From the NCBI GenBank assembly GCA_018970145.1, contig JAGWWY010000001.1, positions 248,001 through 312,000 on the forward strand: a DNA stretch of 64,000 nucleotides, in the 5' to 3' direction. This document shows positions 62,023-64,000 of the stretch, piece after piece. This DNA comes from Gammaproteobacteria bacterium. GTDB lineage: Bacteria > Pseudomonadota > Gammaproteobacteria > Steroidobacterales > Steroidobacteraceae. Position 1 is the stretch's first letter. Each line of letters opens with the position of its first letter. The notes under the pieces are model-generated. The model had not been told where the DNA came from, did not search any database, and saw only the letters and a list, made by a program, of their open reading frames with translations. Both the position numbers and the translations under genes were made by a program.

Positions 62023-64000
62023 ATGACCTTCACGAAAGTTTCATCCTTTGTTCAATTTGCGCTGGCTTCGAGCCTCGTTGCGGCAGCTTCATCGGCCGCT
62101 TCTGCGCAGCAGGCCAATGACGAGGCCGTTGCGCTCGAAGAAATCACCGTTACGGCTCAGCGGCGCGAGGAGAGCCTGCAAACCTCGCCGATTGCAATCA
62201 CGGCGATCGATCCGACGATCATCGAACGTCGTCAGATGCTCGACACCAAGCAGGTGGTATTCAACGTTCCCAACCTGACGGGTAACAGCAACGTTGGCCA
62301 AACGACGGCGACGACGTTCTTCATGCGTGCCGTCGGCACCACGGAAAATCTCGCTACGGCCGACACCTCGGTGGGTCTCTACGTCGATGACATCTACGTC
62401 GCTCGTCAAGCGGTCAACAATTTCAATCTCGCGGACATCGAGCGGATTGAGGTGCTGCGCGGCCCTCAAGGCACGCTCTACGGTCGCAACACCAACGGCG
62501 GTGCCATCAAGATCGTCACCAAGAAGCCCTCGGGCGATAGCGAGCTGAACCTGCGTGCCGGCATCGGCAACTACGGTCGTTCCGAGTTCCGCTTGTCGGG
62601 CAACGGTGCGCTCGGTGGTGATCTTTTCGGTCGCGTGAACGTGCTCGTTCAACAAGGCGACGGCATCATCCGCAACACCACGCTCGGTACCGACGTCAAC
62701 GACATGGAGTACCAGGGTGCACGAGTGGCGCTTCGCTACGCGCCGGAAGGCGGCTTCGAAGCGAACTTCGCGTACGATTTCAGCCGAGACGAGACCAACG
62801 GCGGTTATGCCTCGGATATCGCGGGCATCATCCGCCCACGCACGAACAGCTTGTTCAATGTCGTTTCGAGCTACGACAACAAAGGTTTGGCCAAGACCAA
62901 CGGTGGTCATCTGAACTTGAGCTGGCAGCTCGACAACGGCTTCTCGGTGCAGTCCGTCACGGGTTATCGCGATACCTCACAAGACCTGCGCTTGGATCTC
63001 TCCGATCAAGCGCCGACCCGCTACAACTTGTTGCAGCGTCAGGAAAACGATCAGATCTCGCAAGAAGTGCAGACTTCGGGCAATGTCACGGACGCATTGC
63101 GCGTGACGGCGGGCGTCTATTACTTCTCCGAATCGACCGACGTCGTGATGACTGACATCATCGCGCCGAACACTTTCGCCAAGGTGTTCAATGTCGACTC
63201 CTCGAGCACGGCGGCCTTCGGTCAGGTGGAATACACGATCGGTTCGGTCACGCTGCTCGCTGCCGCGCGATACACCAAAGACGAGCGTGACCTCGAGATT
63301 CGTCAGACGAGCTCGATCGCAGGTCCGTTGTTCAACTTCGACACCGCGGCTCTGGTCGCGCGTGGTGCGGCCGGTGCGAACATCAGCCCGAACCGCCGCT
63401 TCAGCGAAGTGACTCCCAAGATCGGTGTGAACTGGGAGATTAATGAAGACCTCTTCGCGTATGCCTCCTACACCGAGGGTTTCCGCTCGGGTGGTTGGTC
63501 AGGTCGTGCGGTGCGCTCGGATCAGTACGTCAACTTCAACCCGGAGAACGTCGAGTCGTGGGAGATTGGTGTCAAAGCCACTCTCGCGGATGGACGCGCC
63601 CGTTGGAATAGCTCGGTCTTCCGCATGGATTACACCGATCTGTTTAACACCCTCGTTGTGAATAACATTTGGGCGGTGCAGACAGCTGATGCGCAGATCC
63701 AAGGTCTCGAAAGCGAGTTGACGGTTCGCGCCAATGCGAACCTCGACCTGTTCGCCAACGTCGGTATTCTCGACACGGAGTACGTCGGCACCAAGCCGGT
63801 GAACCTCGCGAGTGATCTGCAACGTGCGCCGAAGTTTCAGGGCAAGGTGGGTGCGTCATTCAACTACCCGCTCTCGGGCGGCACGTTGCTCATCAACGGC
63901 GATGTGTTCGTCACGGATGACTACATCGTCTCGCCCGCCAATCTGTCGTTCACCGCGCCGGCGCTGCCGAAGGGCGTGAGCTTGGTGAAGGCCTTTGAAC
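62023..64000 (+). CDS. TonB-dependent outer-membrane receptor (partial, runs off window)
   Basis: An open frame of 659 codons without stop up to the window end. The signal peptide ends SSAASA, then the plug has LEEITVTAQRREESLQTSPIAITAI and ADIERIEVLRGPQGTLYGRNTNGGA, then barrel strands including YTEGFRSGGWSGRA. The ATG at 62023 follows GGAGACATGC. It is similar in class to the receptor at 48521 but not a close duplicate. Divergent from the second IclR gene, so probably inducible by the catabolic substrate. Confidence 0.92.
   Translation, partial: MTFTKVSSFVQFALASSLVAAASSAASAQQANDEAVALEEITVTAQRREESLQTSPIAITAIDPTIIERRQMLDTKQVVFNVPNLTGNSNVGQTTATTFFMRAVGTTENLATADTSVGLYVDDIYVARQAVNNFNLADIERIEVLRGPQGTLYGRNTNGGAIKIVTKKPSGDSELNLRAGIGNYGRSEFRLSGNGALGGDLFGRVNVLVQQGDGIIRNTTLGTDVNDMEYQGARVALRYAPEGGFEANFAYDFSRDETNGGYASDIAGIIRPRTNSLFNVVSSYDNKGLAKTNGGHLNLSWQLDNGFSVQSVTGYRDTSQDLRLDLSDQAPTRYNLLQRQENDQISQEVQTSGNVTDALRVTAGVYYFSESTDVVMTDIIAPNTFAKVFNVDSSSTAAFGQVEYTIGSVTLLAAARYTKDERDLEIRQTSSIAGPLFNFDTAALVARGAAGANISPNRRFSEVTPKIGVNWEINEDLFAYASYTEGFRSGGWSGRAVRSDQYVNFNPENVESWEIGVKATLADGRARWNSSVFRMDYTDLFNTLVVNNIWAVQTADAQIQGLESELTVRANANLDLFANVGILDTEYVGTKPVNLASDLQRAPKFQGKVGASFNYPLSGGTLLINGDVFVTDDYIVSPANLSFTAPALPKGVSLVKAFE

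Overview
The window carries most of the photosynthesis gene cluster of a purple, bacteriochlorophyll a-type anoxygenic phototroph. It is high in G+C and most likely a gammaproteobacterium; a betaproteobacterium is not excluded. The assignment rests on the superoperon order crtE-crtF-bchCXYZ-pufBALMC, a tetraheme reaction-centre cytochrome, a PpsR/PpaA regulator pair, a lipoprotein resembling DUF6491, and TonB receptors with catabolic genes on one flank. No rRNA, tRNA, CRISPR array, insertion sequence or phage gene was seen, and no gene-free stretch exceeds about 220 bases.

Layout. 1-10.6 kb is ordinary chromosome: the end of a gamma-glutamyltransferase gene, a membrane protein, two divergent SDR oxidoreductases with a beta-propeller protein, a MacAB-type ABC exporter with a YIP1-like membrane protein, a small lipoprotein, cysQ, a gamma-carbonic-anhydrase-like protein and a hydrolase. 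10.6-44.6 kb is the phototrophy cluster: bchO, crtI, a crtD pair, a cytochrome P450/ATP-grasp/crtB operon, crtC, crtE, crtF, bchCXYZ, pufBALMC, ispH and dxs (convergent), then leftward bchF-lhaA-puhABC-puhE, then rightward ppaA, ppsR, bchG, a PucC-family transporter gene, bchP and a small membrane protein gene. 44.6-64 kb holds an MFS transporter, a methyltransferase/VOC operon, two TonB receptors (the second runs off the window) and a catabolic or uptake locus with two MFS carriers, two flavoproteins, an amidohydrolase, an acyl-CoA ligase and two paralogous IclR regulators.

How it works together. crtE, crtB, crtI, crtC, crtD and crtF make up a spirilloxanthin-type carotenoid route fed by MEP-pathway genes. 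bchF, bchX/Y/Z, bchC, bchG and bchP cover the late bacteriochlorophyll steps. puf and puh encode the reaction centre, LH1 and assembly factors. No LH2 (puc) genes are present. Genes for Mg-chelatase (bchH, bchI, bchD), bchM, the cyclase and dark protochlorophyllide reductase (bchN, bchB, bchL) are missing, so a second locus is required. Paired TGT-N12-ACA boxes set 8 bp apart occur before crtI, between crtC and crtE, and before bchC, with related boxes at bchF/ppaA, bchG and the P450 gene. They look like a PpsR regulon.

Most unusual: a cytochrome P450 and an ATP-grasp ligase translationally coupled to crtB, suggesting an undescribed carotenoid tailoring step. Other points of note are the split cluster, competing hairpins between pufA and pufL, and a frameshift in the last part of a cation exchanger gene.
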